From positions 8,212,515 through 8,276,514 of the forward strand of contig VUYV01000003.1 in NCBI GenBank assembly GCA_008711295.1: a stretch of DNA of 64,000 nt, read 5' to 3'. This DNA comes from Anarhynchus alexandrinus. Lineage: Eukaryota > Chordata > Aves > Charadriiformes > Charadriidae. Made by a program: the position numbers and the translations under genes. The notes beneath the pieces are model-generated. The model was not told the DNA's origin, made no database searches, and saw only the letters and a program-made list of their open reading frames with translations. Positions 37,421 to 50,287 of this stretch are shown in pieces (position 1 is the stretch's first letter; each line of letters opens with the position of its first letter).

Positions 37421-38659
37421 CACCTGCTTTCTGCCAGTGTGCTATGTTTATGACTGCAACACCTTGATGAGAGGGAATAGCTGCAATTCTTTCTTACTTC
37501 CAAATTATGTGTCCATGTTGTAAAAAAAGGCATATGTTGAAGAGCATGTTTTTATTCATGGAGGCTTCACAGAACAGTTATCAGGTGTACATTAAGGAAA
37601 AAAAACTGATTTCTGCGAATGGTGCAGCAATGACTAACTGTTATCTCCATGTTGCTAGAGAGAGGATTACTAGTGCCAGGATGCATCAGTGATCTGTTTT
37701 AAGTGTGTCTACGAGCATGAGGTTCCTTTGCTTTGTATTACTCATTCAAGAAACAGAAATGGATTTACCCAAAAGGGACTTGATGCTGCAATGACTCTCT
37801 AAAAAACTCCTTTCTCACCCTGCAACTTCCTTGAAATGGTTGGTTTGCCAAAGATTTTACAATCCGAGTGCTCCACTATGATTTCCTTTGCAGCACTGCA
37901 TCTTTCCACCCTGCTCTATACTCCAGATCTTATTGTACTTACTACTATATATTTGCATTGTCTTCATGTAGCAAAGCTGTGTTGACCCTGGGAATCTTGC
38001 CCGAACCCTGAGTGAGCTGAATGGCCTTTGTAATATGACTGTGAATATCAATAATGTTAATATTCATGCAGATGCAGATGCTTGGTCGCAGGCAGTGCAG
38101 AGAGGCGCCCACCACCTGCTTTGTGGAATGATGTTTACTTATTGATGCTGACTCCTGTCTGCAAGACTCAGCTGTTTCGTGGTGCCAGCTATAAAGCTCA
38201 TGCTTACACTGTTCTTCTGTTTAAAGAAATGATCATTAACAATACTTAAGATTCATAGTGCTCTACTGTAAACGTTGATAGGTCTAGAGGTAATTTTCAC
38301 TTCCTATTAATGTCAGGCATAAACCTGATGAGTTCATTAGCTGGATTTATGCAGTTTGTTGCTGATGACAAGAAAAATATTAAAGCTTTAGTTAACACCT
38401 TTTTTCACGGGTACAGAACAGGCTGAGCTTTTGATTTGCTTGTTTGAACTTCCAAGTCACTGCATATATATATAAAGTTTGCCTGTGCGTGTATTATGTG
38501 CTCTTAATGAATATTAACGACATTATTCTCTGTATGTTTTGATTGACTTTGACTGTGAAAGGCAAAGAAGGCCTTGTTCCGAGTTTTGGCAGTAGATGCC
38601 AGATGCTTGTTAAAAGAATCATGAGAAGCTTCAGGTCCCAGTTCTGGTACCTCAAGGCA

Positions 38660-39285
38660 TTCAAAAGCGCCAAAAGCCAAGTGCCGCACAGAGGGCAGAG
38701 GACCCCTGGAGTACAGCCTGGTTATGGAGCAGCTTTGCACTTCGAGAACCCAGGCCTGCAGAGTGCCCGGGCAGCCTTGGTGCCTAATGGCATCCTGGGA
38801 AGCTCCAGCAAGCGCACAACCTGCAGGTCCAGCAAAGGAGTCATCCCCCTTTACTAGGCCCTTGTGAGGCCACAGCTGGAGCACTGTGCCCAGTTTTGGG
38901 CTACTAGATGAATTTGCTTACCTTTAAGAGAATAGCACTGGGGAATCTAATTTCAATCATCTACTACCAGAAGGGACACCATAGAGAAGACCGAGCCATA
39001 CTTCCCTTAGAAGGACACAGCAAAAGGACAAGAAGCACTGCTCAAAAGCTACAGCATTGGAAACTCCAACTGGGTAAGACAGGGGGGGGAATCTCGCTGA
39101 AGCTGGTCAAGCATTTCTGATGAGATGTCCAGAGAAGTCATAGAAACTCCATCCTTGGAGATCTTCATAACTCAGCTGCCAAAGGCCACAGGGAACCTAA
39201 TCTAGTTTTGAAATTAGCCCTACTTTGAGCAGATGGTTGGACAAGAGACTTTCAGGTGCCTCTTCCAACCTCATTTTTTCTATTA
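38660..39285 (+). mobile_element. Old, degraded CR1 LINE fragment
   Basis: Reading begins near AAAGCCAAGTGCCGCACAG, equivalent to the CR1 [10 protein letters not shown] block. It passes through a region like GCCAATGGCATCCTGGG and ATCCCCCTTTACTAGGCCCT with GTGAGGCCACAGCTGGAGCA (the LVRPHLEYC block), and ends with TTCCAACCTCATTTTTTCTA near 39,285. No long frame survives; LVRPQLEHCAQFWA is readable only across a stop codon. Divergence from the 17 kb and 56 kb copies is much greater, so it belongs to an older CR1 subfamily. Antisense frames of about 126 codons here are shadows. Confidence 0.75.
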
Positions 39286-41884
39286 TTTTGTGAGTGTCCA
39301 ATTTTTAAGCAAGTTCTTGGCATTTTTAAGTCTCCCTTTTCTGGACCTGCACATAATAATGTACATGGCACTGGGATAAGACTACTAGATGAAGTTAGAA
39401 TTTCATTTCTCACTAGCAGCAGTAGTAATGCACCAGCAACACCAAACTGAAGAAAGATCATAACAGCAAACTCAGCCCAGGGTACTCAAGGATTTATAAA
39501 AAAGGGTTTTGCCTTTCAACTACAGGTTTTCTTCTTCCTGCAATGCTGTGTTCTCTGAGCCTGACTTTGAATTTGCAATTCCTAAGGCAGCTAACCAGCC
39601 TTTTGAGTTGTCCTTATGTACGCCCAGTGTGGAAAGATAAAGGACAATAGCTTTAAATAAAATTTACTCATTTATATTAGCTTGAGGTCTTTTTCTCTGC
39701 AAACCTAATGCTGTTAGTAGGGCAAGGAGACAACAAGCACTTGAAACTAAAGGCCATTTTATGTGGCCTAATCAGAAGATTATATTGGGAGAACATGCTC
39801 TTGGAATGAAAATAAAACAGCAAGTGGAGAATTTTGTCCCTGGAAAATTCCAATCCTTCCATCTGAACCAATGTATTTTTGCATGTGTGATTTCTAGTAT
39901 CATAGAAGTCTGCCAAATCGAACCTTGCTCAGAATTCATCAGCATGGAAAATGCAAAGACTATCGCTGGTTTATTAAAAAAAAAAACCAATCTGGACTGA
40001 TGTTTCATTTGAAGAATTTGGCGGGGGGAGGAGGGATGGACACTCAGTAAATTATTTCTAATTCATTTTGGAAAAGGAAAGTTTTTAGTATTTTTTTAAA
40101 TTAAAAATATTTTTTTCACTAAAAAAAAATGCCAGCATTGATAGTTTTTTTCCCCACATTATTTGGGCTTTTTTAGAACATTTTGTTTAAAATTTTCAAT
40201 CTCATACTATCTGCAAGCTCTTGCAAGAATACAAGTCTTCTGCCATTTAATAAAGCACTAATACAGCAATCTATTGAAATAAAATGTTTATTTACCTATA
40301 GTGTCTAACAACAGAATTCACTTGAGTAAAATTTCAGTGTGATTTATCCCCTGAGCTTCAGTAAAGATTGCTGCAGCTGCATGCTTTAGGCCGTTGAACA
40401 GAAAAGAAGAGAGACATTAATCGTATCTTTTAACATGGCCAAGACACACATTTACTAGATTACAGTAATCAAACAGCATACATCTTTAAAAAAAAAAAAA
40501 AAAAGCCTGTCTACCAAAAAATGCTTGTGTAGGGCATTGTGCACCAGACATTTTCCTTCTCAAAGACCTTGTCATCCTTTATACCAGTTGTCACACTGTC
40601 AGTTCTAAGATTTGATTAATGTGCAAGAAAACAGGGGGAAAATAAGTAGCAGACAGAAATTCTGCACCCAGGTAATGGCTTTTGGGGGCTTTTTTGGCCA
40701 CAGTTACAGTGCGTGAGAACTTCAGAAAGGGATGAATACTAATATGACTATGTATGCTTGGTTACATCCGGAATGTGTAGTTAAAACAGGACTGATCAGA
40801 CCTATTTTTCAGGACCTATTTTTTGACTCAAACCAGTGGATTTGATATAGTCGTGTCTTTGGCCATTTCTATGGTTATTTCATTTGGGAAGATGATATCC
40901 CAAAATGTTTCTACCTCTTTGATTTCTTTCTTTGTCTTCTAATTCTTTTCTTTAGTCATGTCCAGATAAGACAGTAGTGGCTGGAAGCCAGCAGAAGAGA
41001 TTAAATCACTTGGCACATTGACCAATGCTCAGCATCTTTAAATATACAAGCATTGTATATTCTAAATAACCCTCTGGCTTTGCCATAGTGCAGTCCTAGT
41101 TTTTATGATTTGCTAGACCCTTTCCCTGATTTTGTTTATGCCACTTACTATTGCAATGCAAAATTCCTATTTAAATAAGTTAAGCAGCCGCACTCTTAGA
41201 GAACATCTCTGCTTCTTTCCTCCCTTTCACTTCAAAGAAAAATTAGGAAAAAATTAGTTGTTTTCTTCTTTGTGTCTGTGACATGGTACTTGTGTTTAAC
41301 AAAAATAGTTTCTGAATTGTCTTCTGGCAACTGATGGTTAAATCTTCACCAGAGAAGGAATGGCTTGGCTCATAGGACTTTGTAGGTATGCATCATGCAG
41401 TGCTACCTGCTAAAGGGAAGGGGTTAGGGACATCAAGCACTTTTCAAAGCATGCTTTCAGGAAATGTTTATAGCATTGGGACTTATGTGCATGCTCTTGC
41501 AAGGTTATAAAATGTAAATTTTATAAGCTTGATTCTGCTGTCATTTTTGGCACTGCACCACTGCTGACATCTTGGGGGAAAAACGGTGCACGCTGGCACA
41601 AATAAGAATAGAATCAGTTCCCATGTCTGTTCCCAAAGCTTTTGCCATTGCATATCTTAAAACTTTCTCAATAAACTAAGCCTCATGTTGTCTATTTGTA
41701 TGTGCCTTGTCCACTTAAAGTTCAAATTTTCAGGAACTCTTCCTCTGTAATGCAATGCAGCACTCACCTGGGCTGGAAACTCTGAACATGAAAGGTGGTA
41801 TTCAAGTCTCCTAACTTTTGCCATCTAATAGTTAGATGACAAGTCACTGAGGCTTCCTCTGTGATGAAAAGCATTGAGTGGCTT
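39286..41884. other. Non-coding stretch, no gene recognised
   Basis: AT-rich DNA without recognisable coding sequence. It contains a G-rich patch near 40,020, A/T-rich runs between 40,080 and 40,140, and a run of 17 A at 40,488-40,504. Nothing else can be supported. Confidence 0.55.
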
Positions 41885-42225
41885 CCATACAAGGAACTAC
41901 TTAGTAGCTTGGGATTCTTCAGCCTGGAAAACAGGACAGCTCGTTCAGCCTGAGACAGCTGATTGATGTGAGAGTAGATGTCTATAAAATCACAGACTGG
42001 GTCAGCAAAGTTGATTGCTCAATATCTTCCAACACATGACCCAGGGGGCATCAAATGAAAACACCACGTGGCAGGTTCAAAACAAACAGAAGAAGGAGGT
42101 ACTTCTCAACATGTGAGGTTAGTTGGTCAATTCTTTGCCACAGCAGTTGTGGTATCTAAAGGTTGGCATGTGTTCAATATGAGGATAAGTTTATGGAAGG
42201 AGAAATTTTACGTATGTATAAAAAT
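41885..42225 (+). mobile_element. Old CR1 LINE fragment without a 3' end
   Basis: GGGATTCTTCAGCCTGGAAA is the nucleotide form of the CR1 FFSLEK block. It is followed by GTGGCAGGTTCAAAACAAAC, then AGGAGGTACTTCTCAACATG, then TCTTTGCCACAGCAGTTGTG and GATAAGTTTATGGAAGGAGA. These occur in this order in the C-terminal coding region of older CR1 subfamilies (FKTNRRRYF, LCHSSCGI, DKFMEGE by translation). The 3' UTR and octamer tail are not recognisable. A 132-codon frame at 42,068-42,466 overlaps this piece but runs out of it into unique DNA and looks like chance. Confidence 0.7.
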
Positions 42226-42984
42226 ACATTATTCTCAGGTAATTTGTAGCTGCAAGCTGTTGAAGGCTGAAATAGTATTTCAGAGAGTAGCATGTATAGG
42301 CTCCTTATTTTTATACTCTGTTTTCTTTTTGTCAGTGTGGCAAATACAGTGGGCTGGGTGGACCGTTGTTCTGATGTTGTATGTCTGTGCTTATATTCTT
42401 GACAGGGTTGTGGCCTGTTGTATATATTACCAGTCAGATGGATATGTTATAGTAGTCTTGTTATGAAGATGTTGAGTCAGGGTTATCATACTCTTTTTCT
42501 CCTGAGGCAAAGTAGATGGCGTGTGAGCAAATATGCCATTGAATTCTTCTTGCCAGTCCTACTCTAAGATACTTAACCTATTTACTTATAACAAAGAAGT
42601 ATTTATTCTTCCTTTATATACATGCCTGTATGACAGATAAAGAACAGAAATATACTTCAAAGGACTTGATGAGGTCTGAGGATAGGAAGTTGATATAAGT
42701 GAAATTCAGATCACAAAAGAGGTACAGGGTTTTTTTGGGAGGTAACTAAACAGTGAAATGACTAACTTGTTAACATATTGGATCCTCTTTTAATTAATTT
42801 TTAAAATCAAGACTGGACATTTTTGAAAAAGATGCAGTGCTACTCAACTGGAAGTTAAATATTTGATGTAGGGTTTTTTAATGCTGACTTCCTTGTGTGA
42901 CAGCAAAAAGATTCTTTGACTTTTGTCAGACCTTTTTTGGCTTTAAAAATCAATGGAACAAGTACTAAGAGATAAAATTAGTTT
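42226..42984. other. Non-coding stretch, nothing recognised
   Basis: AT-rich sequence between an old CR1 piece and a MIR relic. I see no gene, RNA or repeat that can be supported. Confidence 0.5.
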
Positions 42985-43110
42985 CAGTTCTCATGAAGGA
43001 AACAGAAGCACAAGAAGATTAAGTGATGCATCCGAGTTTGTGTTGGGATGGAGGCTAGCCTTCCTGACAGTCAACTTAGTGCTTTGATGGCTAGACTACG
43101 TATCCTCTTG
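42985..43110 (+). mobile_element. MIR-type SINE relic (core and 3' half)
   Basis: From memory of the MIR consensus, the order matches over about 120 bases: GAAGGAAACAGAAGCACA against GAGGAAACTGAGGCACAGAG, AGATTAAGTGATGCATCCGA against AGGTTAAGTAACTTGCCCAA, GGAGGCTAGCCTTCCTGACA against the region before TCTTCCTGACTCCA, and AGTGCTTTGATGGCTAGACT against AGTGCTCTATCCACTAGACC. MIR is a tRNA-derived SINE mobilised with L2 in early amniotes, and birds keep only a few degraded copies. The 5' tRNA-like head is not recognised. Confidence 0.55.
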
Positions 43111-46100
43111 TGAAGAGCTTTACAATTCTATAAGTAGCTGTACAATGAAGACTTGACTAAAAAACTTGTACTCATCTTCTCAGAGAGTACAAGTAAGCAT
43201 AACATCCTCAGTGCAGATGCACAGATTTATACCAACCAAAGAGCTGGTTTACAAAATCTGTCAAGGACAGTGTGGAAAAAAGAAGGCGTACTTCTAAATC
43301 TTGTAATTGTTTCCTGTGTTAATTTGTAAGGAGGGAATGCACACAAGTAATCTAGCACTGAGCTGAGACAGCATTATCTCAGATTTTGTTAGCTAATCTC
43401 CCATCTGTAAAACATGCTTTGTTTGGATTATCTACAGGGTGCACATTTCTCAGTGAATTTGTTTTCTTTGGGTAATGGGAATATATTCAAGGAAATTAAT
43501 TTGCAAACAGATACAGTCGCTGCCGAATGAATGGATTCTCTCTTGGCACTTGAGGTGTAGTGCTGTTGGTATCTGGACTGTTAGCATGCGTGGGAGTCTA
43601 TGGATTGCTTGCCAGAAATCTTCCCATAATGTTCTCAGGAAATGTATGTGACAACTGTGTAGTCTGGAGAGTAGATAGGAAACTTCTGCCTTCCACTTCA
43701 GAGCTTAACTAGTTTGAGTTAGAGGAGGGGGGAGAAAAATCACACAATAGCGTGGTGGGTTGTTCGGGGTTTTTTTTAGTGCAACTGCTGGCAGTAGCAT
43801 ATATATGACTGCCAGCAATGATTTGTCCCCATCATGCTTTTCCCATTTCAAGCCCTTCCATGGACCTGCTGTGGAAATGCAGGGTAGAGCTGGTTATGAC
43901 CCAATTGGTTTTATTTGACAGCATTGGCTCCAGTATGGTTTTGTTTCATGTTTATACTCTAGGCAAACTGGAGACTATGCATCCCTCACAGTCTGAGGCT
44001 GAACACAAACAGTTGCCAGACATTTTGCTGCCTGAAGGAAGGAGTAAAAAGCCACCCCAGGACCTCAGAGTTTCACATAGCTGTGACATGTCTACAACAT
44101 CAAAATAAAAATCAGAAGTGAAATGGAAAAGAGGGAAAAGGGACAGTCCACTACACTTGTAGCAAGTAGGGAAGTAATAAAAAAAATCAGGTTAAAAAAC
44201 ATTTTAGAAAAATGAAGGATTCGATACATTTATGAGCAGAAAAGTGGCTCATAAGTGATCACAAGTGATTTCCTGAAGATCCTATCTCTTGTTTTTTCAA
44301 GCTGTAGCTGTTCTTTTTACTGACCTATCTTTTTGGTCATGGCTGTACTAGTGGAGGGGAAGAGATTGTGAAGTTCATTCCTATTTTTAGCTCTGTGGAA
44401 GTGGTATTCCTGATGCAAAACAAACATCATCAAGGTTCTGGCTTCTGTCAGAAGGCTCTTGTTCTTGTGTAGGGCTCAGCTTTTAATGGAGATAGGACTG
44501 AGAAACGTTTGTTTTGGAGTAAGGGCCTGGTGGCAGACTTGAGGGCAAGATTCCTCTTGCCTAGTTGAGGTGCCATAAAAAATGCATCTAGTATAAGCTA
44601 GTTATCCAAGCTCCCTCTGTGGTTGCTTCAGAGAAGGGCATCTCCAAAAGGCATTTCTTCCCACCTTAAGATAAATGTCTCAGTTAGCAAGATGACTAAT
44701 TTCCAGAAAGTGCCTATATCTGTCCTCTGGCAAAAACAGCAGGCCTGACAACTAGATTAAGCTAAATGTTTAGTCACTAGACGGCTAAGGCTAGGTGAGA
44801 CGAATCCCATCATTAGTCAGAAGCGTAGAGCATAACTCGATTTATATCTCCCTGGATTATTTTTTTCTGTTGGGTAGACAGTGGCAAAAATGTTCTTATG
44901 GAAGAATAAAGACTTCTGAAACAGACATATGGACAGTCCTTTCATTTTTGTTTTAGTATCTTTTGTACAAGAGAAAAATTAAGATCTTGGAGTCTATTTC
45001 TCATCTGGGCCAGATGCTGAGGTGGTGGATGCCATGGAGAAGTCCTGGGTGGTCTTTGTGTTGAGGTGGAGAGTAAACAGGAAGAACTGCCAAGTGAGAC
45101 AGGATCCCCAATGCTAGAGAGAAAAAACCTGAGGTGGGGAGACCAGCCGGACACGCTATGGAAATCTGAAAAAAAAACCCAAACCATATTAAAACAGATC
45201 CCTCAGAGTCCAAAGATGACAAATCCTCTCTGCTAGGAACTAACAGAGCTAGGATATAGCCTAAGTTAAATCTTTGGGGGTTGTATATATGTACATATAT
45301 AAATGTGTTTGTTTCTGTAGTTGTCTGAAGGTAAAGAACAAACATTAATCTTAAGGCTTAAGAAAAATGATTTTACCAAAAAACATTTTATTCAATTTCA
45401 TTGGACAAAATGACCTTACCATCTATGCTGGGGCCAATTTTTCAACTTGTATAAATCAACATACTTCTGTGAAAGTCATTCTTGTGCCTTCCTTCTTCAT
45501 TTTTCACAATTCTTTAGTCTCCTACCAGCACTGAAAAAGATAGCATGACATCTCATGTCCTTGAAAGATTTGAGGCCTTACGTTTAGCTATATCTAAAGA
45601 AAAATATATTCCAGGGGACCCAATTACAATATCTTTATCCCTGCAATACAATTAAAGCATGACTCCATTTCTGCAGCATAGAAGGGACCTAAATTCTGCC
45701 TTCAACCATGCTAAAGCCTCTTTATTCAAGGTTATAGCATGGTTTGGGAATATGATTGAGGCTTTTTACACAGTAGAAAGGATTGTCCTTTAACTGTATT
45801 CAGGTCGTGTTTGAAGCTGTCCACACAACAGTCTGTGACCTTCATGGGAGCACAGTGGTGGGGCAGAGATCCCCTTTGACAAAACTGTTTTGTAATGTCA
45901 TGGTTTAATTGCAAGGGTCACTTCGTTTGCCAATAAACTTGAAAGCCAATGGGGAGCCAGTGATGTTGTGCCGTATGTGAGGTGACAATGAGTATAGCTC
46001 CTTGAACTGAGTCTATTAAAAAGGTCTTGTACTGTAATGTGAGTGATGAGATTCAGGGACAAGCAAAAAGTTTGCAAATACGTATCTAATTAACAGTCAA

Positions 46101-47621
46101 AAATGAAAAGTTTGCACAGTCTGAGCTCCTCTACAGAGGAAATGGATGTGGATTAGACAGTCAGGAGAGAACTGAAGTCTTCTGTCGAGGAAGAGGTAGA
46201 CCTGTGCAAACATGTTCATACTGCAGAGTTTGAGGGCAAAACAATACAGATTTTGTGATGTTAAAACCTTTAATGAAGTTATACCAGTGGGGTTTTTTAA
46301 TCATTCAATAGGGTGAAGGATACTTTAAAAGTATAGCAGAAAATGACGGAACATTTTGTTCTGGCACTTTCTGAACACACAGTTTCATGTTTTAAGAAGT
46401 TTTTTTTCATGTTTTCCTTCAGTTCCATTACAAATCTTCCAAGTGCATTTTAAATGGTGTAATATACAAGAGCGAGAGGAATGTATTGCCTCAAAATGAA
46501 AACTTAATTTCATCTGAATACTGTTGAGCTCTTCTATTTGCCAAAATGAATGTAAATTGTAAAATTCTCAATCACATGCTTAAGCAAATTATTTACATTA
46601 AAGAAACATTATTTCAATAAACCGAAAATGTATTCACTATAACTAATTACAATAGCCAGTAGCTATAGCTCTCACTTGAAGCATTCCTAGCCATCTTGAC
46701 TGATCTGTCAGGTTGCACACTTAATGCTACGGGGAGTCTCATCAGTTTCTCTTTCTGAAGAAGGTAGGCCCTACAGAAATAAGTAGAGTTACTTTCCTAT
46801 AATACCAGTGTCACAAAAAATGGATTAGTTTACTTGGAACTGTGACCTCTCTAGCTTGCTAGCGGATTTCTTAGGACTTTCCTAGCACAAGCAGCCAAAA
46901 ATTCAGGAGGATCAAGAGGTACCTGAGGATTCCCTGGGCCTTTCCAGCTTGGTGTTGGAACATATAGTCATGCACATTTGTACATCACAGGTACACACAC
47001 AAAAATATCGTTTAATTGAACAGAGAAGAAAAGGTTAATGCTCTTCAGCCCATTCCATGCACAACTTATGTCACACTGTGACTTTATTCTTAAGCAAAGA
47101 ATAAACAAAACTAAATGTACAATGCTACATCACTAAGATCATCTTAATGATATCTGACAACCTGCCAAAAGGCAAGGAAGAGGGACAGGACAGCAGACTG
47201 CAAAACTGCACAATAACTAGTGCTGATCTGCTAAAAAATACGTTCAGCCCTTCTGGGGAAAGGTTTGGATTAGCACAAAAGTGATGCTGTTGTGCTTTCC
47301 ATGAGTTGTCTCCAGAGAGTTGGTGGGATTTGCATGTGAAGAGAAATAGCCTCAGATTATCCTGCCAGAGAAGGAAAAAGGGATAGAAGGCTTGGCTGAA
47401 GTATTGAAAATTAATAAGGTCCCTGTAAAAATTAATCAGTCCTGCCTCTTCATTCTGTCCCCTAACATGAGGAATACAGTACATTTTACTGAACAGCAGT
47501 ACTGCAAATATAGGAGGCCAAATGAAGTATTTAGCTGCATATGTTAGTCACCAAACATCATGATCGGGAAAGCTTGTCATGTTAAATAATGGGGAGGGAG
47601 TTTTAGGACAGCAACTTCATA
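43111..47621. other. Non-coding stretch, no gene recognised
   Basis: No frame resembles a known protein; the longest, 119 codons at 47,125-47,484 (-) and 114 codons at 45,001-45,345 (-), have no domain features. A short hairpin at 43.79 kb is listed separately. Otherwise it appears to be unique AT-rich sequence. Confidence 0.55.
43786..43817. repeat. Short perfect hairpin, 10-bp stem
   Basis: TGCTGGCAGT at 43,786-43,795 pairs exactly with ACTGCCAGCA at 43,808-43,817 across a 12-base loop containing ATATATAT. Function is unknown. Confidence 0.5.
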
Positions 47622-49900
47622 CAATCATCGAATCACTGAATACCAGGTTGGAAGGGACCTCGAGGATCATCTGGTCCAACCTTTCTTGGCAAAAGCATGC
47701 TCTAAACAAGAAGGCCCAGCACCCTGTCCACCTGAATCTTAAAAGTGTCCAATGATGGTGAATTCACCACTTCCCTGGGGAGATTATTCCAATGGCTGAT
47801 TGTTCTCATTGTGAAAAATTTTCCTCTTGTGTCCAATTGGAATCTCCCCAGGAGTAACTTATACCCATTAACCCTCGTCTTTTCCATGTGATTCCTTGTT
47901 AAAAGGGAGTCTCTATCTTCTTTGTAGCCACCATACTGGAACATGGTGATAAGGTGCCCCCTAAGCCTTCTCTTCTCAAGGCTAAACACACCCAATTCCC
48001 TCAGCCTTTCCTTGCATGGCAGGCTTCCTAGTCCTTTGATCATCTTTGTGGTCCTTCTCTGGGCTCTCTCCAGCCTGTCCACACCTTTTTTGCACAGCAG
48101 GGACCAAGACTGAACACAGTATTCCAGGTGTGGCCTGACAAGCACTGAGTAGAGTGGGATAATGACTTCTTTGTCTTTGCTGGTCATGCCCTTGTTGATG
48201 AAACCCAGCAACCTGTTGGCTTTCTTTGCTGCTGCAGCGCACTGATCATGCCCATTGAGCTTGTTGTCCATCAGGATGCTCAGTCCGTTTATACAGAGCT
48301 GCTCCCCAGCGGGGTAGATCCCAGCCTGTGCTGCACTCCTGGATTATGTTTTCCCAGGTTCAAGACCTTACACTTGTCGTTGACGACCTTCGTAAGTTTC
48401 TTGTTAGCCCACTCTTCCAGCCTATCCAGGTCTTCGTGCAGAGTGGCTTTCCCTTCTGAAGTGTCCACTTCCCCACTCAGTTTGGTGTCATCAGCAAACA
48501 TCATCAGGTTACAATTGGTCCCATCATCCAGATCATTTATGAAGATATTAAACAGCGTTTGGCCCAATATTGATCCCCGGGGGACCCCACTTGTGACAAG
48601 ATGCCAGTGAGAAAACAAGCTATTTACTACCACTACCAGGGTGCAGCCTGTCAGCCGGTTCCCCACCCACCGCACAGACCACTTGTCTAGACTGTAACGC
48701 ATCAGTTTCTCTAGGAGGAGGCTGTGGGGAACCATGTTGAAAGCCTTGGAGAAATCCAGGTAGACAATGTCCACTGCTTGCCCTACATCAGCCGAGCAGG
48801 TTACTTTGTTGTAGAAGGAAATTTGTTTTCTCAAGCATGATTTGCCCTTGGTGAATCCGTGCTGGCTTTTCCCAATCACATGCTTCATTTGACTTGTGAT
48901 AGCCCCCAGGAGGATTCATTCCATAGCTTTCCCAGGGACTGAAGTAAGACTGATGGGCCTGTAGTTTCCTGGATCCTCCTTTAAGCCCTTCTTGTAGATG
49001 GGGGTGACATTAGCCTTCTTCCAGTCTTCTGGGATGTCCCTCGATCTCCATGACTTCTCACCCTATTATGGAGGGTGGCCTCACAACAACATCTGCCAGC
49101 TCTTTTAAGACCCTCAGGTGGGTCTTCTCAGGGCCCATCAATTTGTAGGGGTCAAGCTCCTGTAATAGTTTGCATACCAACTCTTCCTTCACTGCTGGTG
49201 GGTCTGTGTTTGCATCAACCTGGATATTTGCTCCTAAAAACAAACCTGAATTTTTGTTCCACTGGGGCCCAACAGTGCTGGAAAAGACCAAGGTGAAGAA
49301 AGTGTTGAGAACCTCTGCCTCCTCAGTGTCGGTAACTAATTCCGCTCTCCAGTTTAACAGCAGGCCAATATTTCCCTTCTGTTTCTGCTTGTTGTTTATG
49401 TACCTGAAGAACCCTTTCTTGTGATTTTTGACCCCTCTGCCCAATTTCAATTCGAGCTAAGCTTTTGCTTTTCTAACTGCATTTCTGCATGCCCTGGCAA
49501 TGCCCTTCTAGTTCTCAACAGGTATTCATCTGTTTTTACATCTCTGGTATGCTTCTCTTTTAGTTTTGAGCAGACTCAGAAGTGTGCAATTAAGCCAAGG
49601 GGGTCTCTTGCTCTGTCTTCTTCCCTTACCTTTAAAGGGAGTGAACTGTTTTTTTTGCTTCCAGGAGAGCATTCTTGAAAAGTTCCCAGCACTTGCTAAC
49701 TCCTTTATCCTCCATGGAAGCTTCCCACAGAATCCCTCCCAGCTGAGCTCTGAGCCACCTGAAGTTTGATCTTCTAAAATCTAAAAACTTCATGAATTTT
49801 ATAGTAATATTTATGTTGGTGCAAGCAGAAATGGTATGAACAGTAACCCAGAGTGTCAGGCTCAGCAAAGTTCAGGGTCCACTGAACAAAGAAGTCCTCA
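47622..49900 (-). mobile_element. CR1 LINE, longest copy in the window
   Basis: About 2.25 kb on the minus strand. The 3' end shows the complement of AATCATCGAATCACTGAATA followed by GGTTGGAAGGGACCTCGAGG, the CR1 3' signature. Coding similarity extends up through the C-terminal region and reverse transcriptase into the linker between endonuclease and RT, ending near 49,870-49,900 with the LDFRRSNF block. Sequence beyond 49,900 to about 50,250 may include more degraded element but I cannot align it. It differs clearly from the 17 kb and 56 kb copies in its tail and protein, so it is another CR1 subfamily. The endonuclease and ORF1 are absent. Confidence 0.88.
47702..49868 (-). pseudogene. CR1 ORF2 linker and reverse transcriptase remnant with catalytic motifs kept
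   Basis: Reading down the minus strand: linker LDFRRSNF and GVSKCWELFKNALLEAKK (49,632-49,868), then in other frames ACRNAVRKAKA, then VKNHKKGFFRYINNKQKQKG (49,058-49,450). A 199-codon frame at 48,289-48,888 carries the RT core: GFTKGKSCL, motif A YLDFSKAF at 48,739-48,762, motif B SGVPRGSILG, and motif C FADD at 48,486-48,497. A frameshift near 48,290 moves the rest into a 189-codon frame ending at 47,702 with [13 protein letters not shown] and [13 protein letters not shown]. Catalytic aspartates of motifs A and C are all present, but at least three frame breaks make it non-functional. Confidence 0.88.
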
Positions 49901-50287
49901 GCCTGGTTAGTCTTACCCATGTGAAATCAGTAGCCCCTGGCTATGGTGGTCACACCAGCCCTCTGCTCTGCCTCGACTCTGCGCATGCTCTGTACTCACT
50001 GCCAGCAGCCACAAAAACCCATAAAGTTGCCATGATGGTCACGGAGATATTTCCTTTCCCCAGCTCCCATTTTCCCATGCTAAAACATGAAGCAGATAAG
50101 AGACTTGTGTAGTGGCAGAGCTTTTACTGCAGTGGATGCATCTACTTCTGCTCCCAGGAAGGAGAATGCTGAGCAGGGCTGGTTCCTGTGAGAGGTGAAC
50201 ACACATTTCTACAAAACATTTTTTCAGTATCATTTTCGCTTAAGAAACATACAGTGACTCTCACATGCTAACTGCTACACTCAATCT

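Larger units (their letters stand above)
27311..38659. other. Non-coding stretch, no gene recognised
   Basis: No recognisable gene across about 11 kb. The longest frames, 166 codons at 33,531-34,031 (-) and 138 codons at 31,720-32,136 (+), sit in slightly GC-richer DNA where several frames on both strands are open together, which argues for composition rather than coding. Homopolymers include 16 A at 29,254-29,269 and 15 T at 31,514-31,528. A short CA run lies near 31,115. The stretch also holds old repeat relics near 31.6, 35.65 and 37.35 kb and an inverted repeat at 34.65 kb, listed separately. Confidence 0.5.

Noticed and set aside
38504..38884. 126-codon minus-strand frame as a gene
   Set aside because: It is antisense to an old CR1 fragment whose sense strand has the ordered CR1 blocks.
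42068..42466. 132-codon plus-strand frame as a gene
   Set aside because: Its first third is CR1-derived and the rest is AT-rich unique DNA coding for a low-complexity hydrophobic tail.
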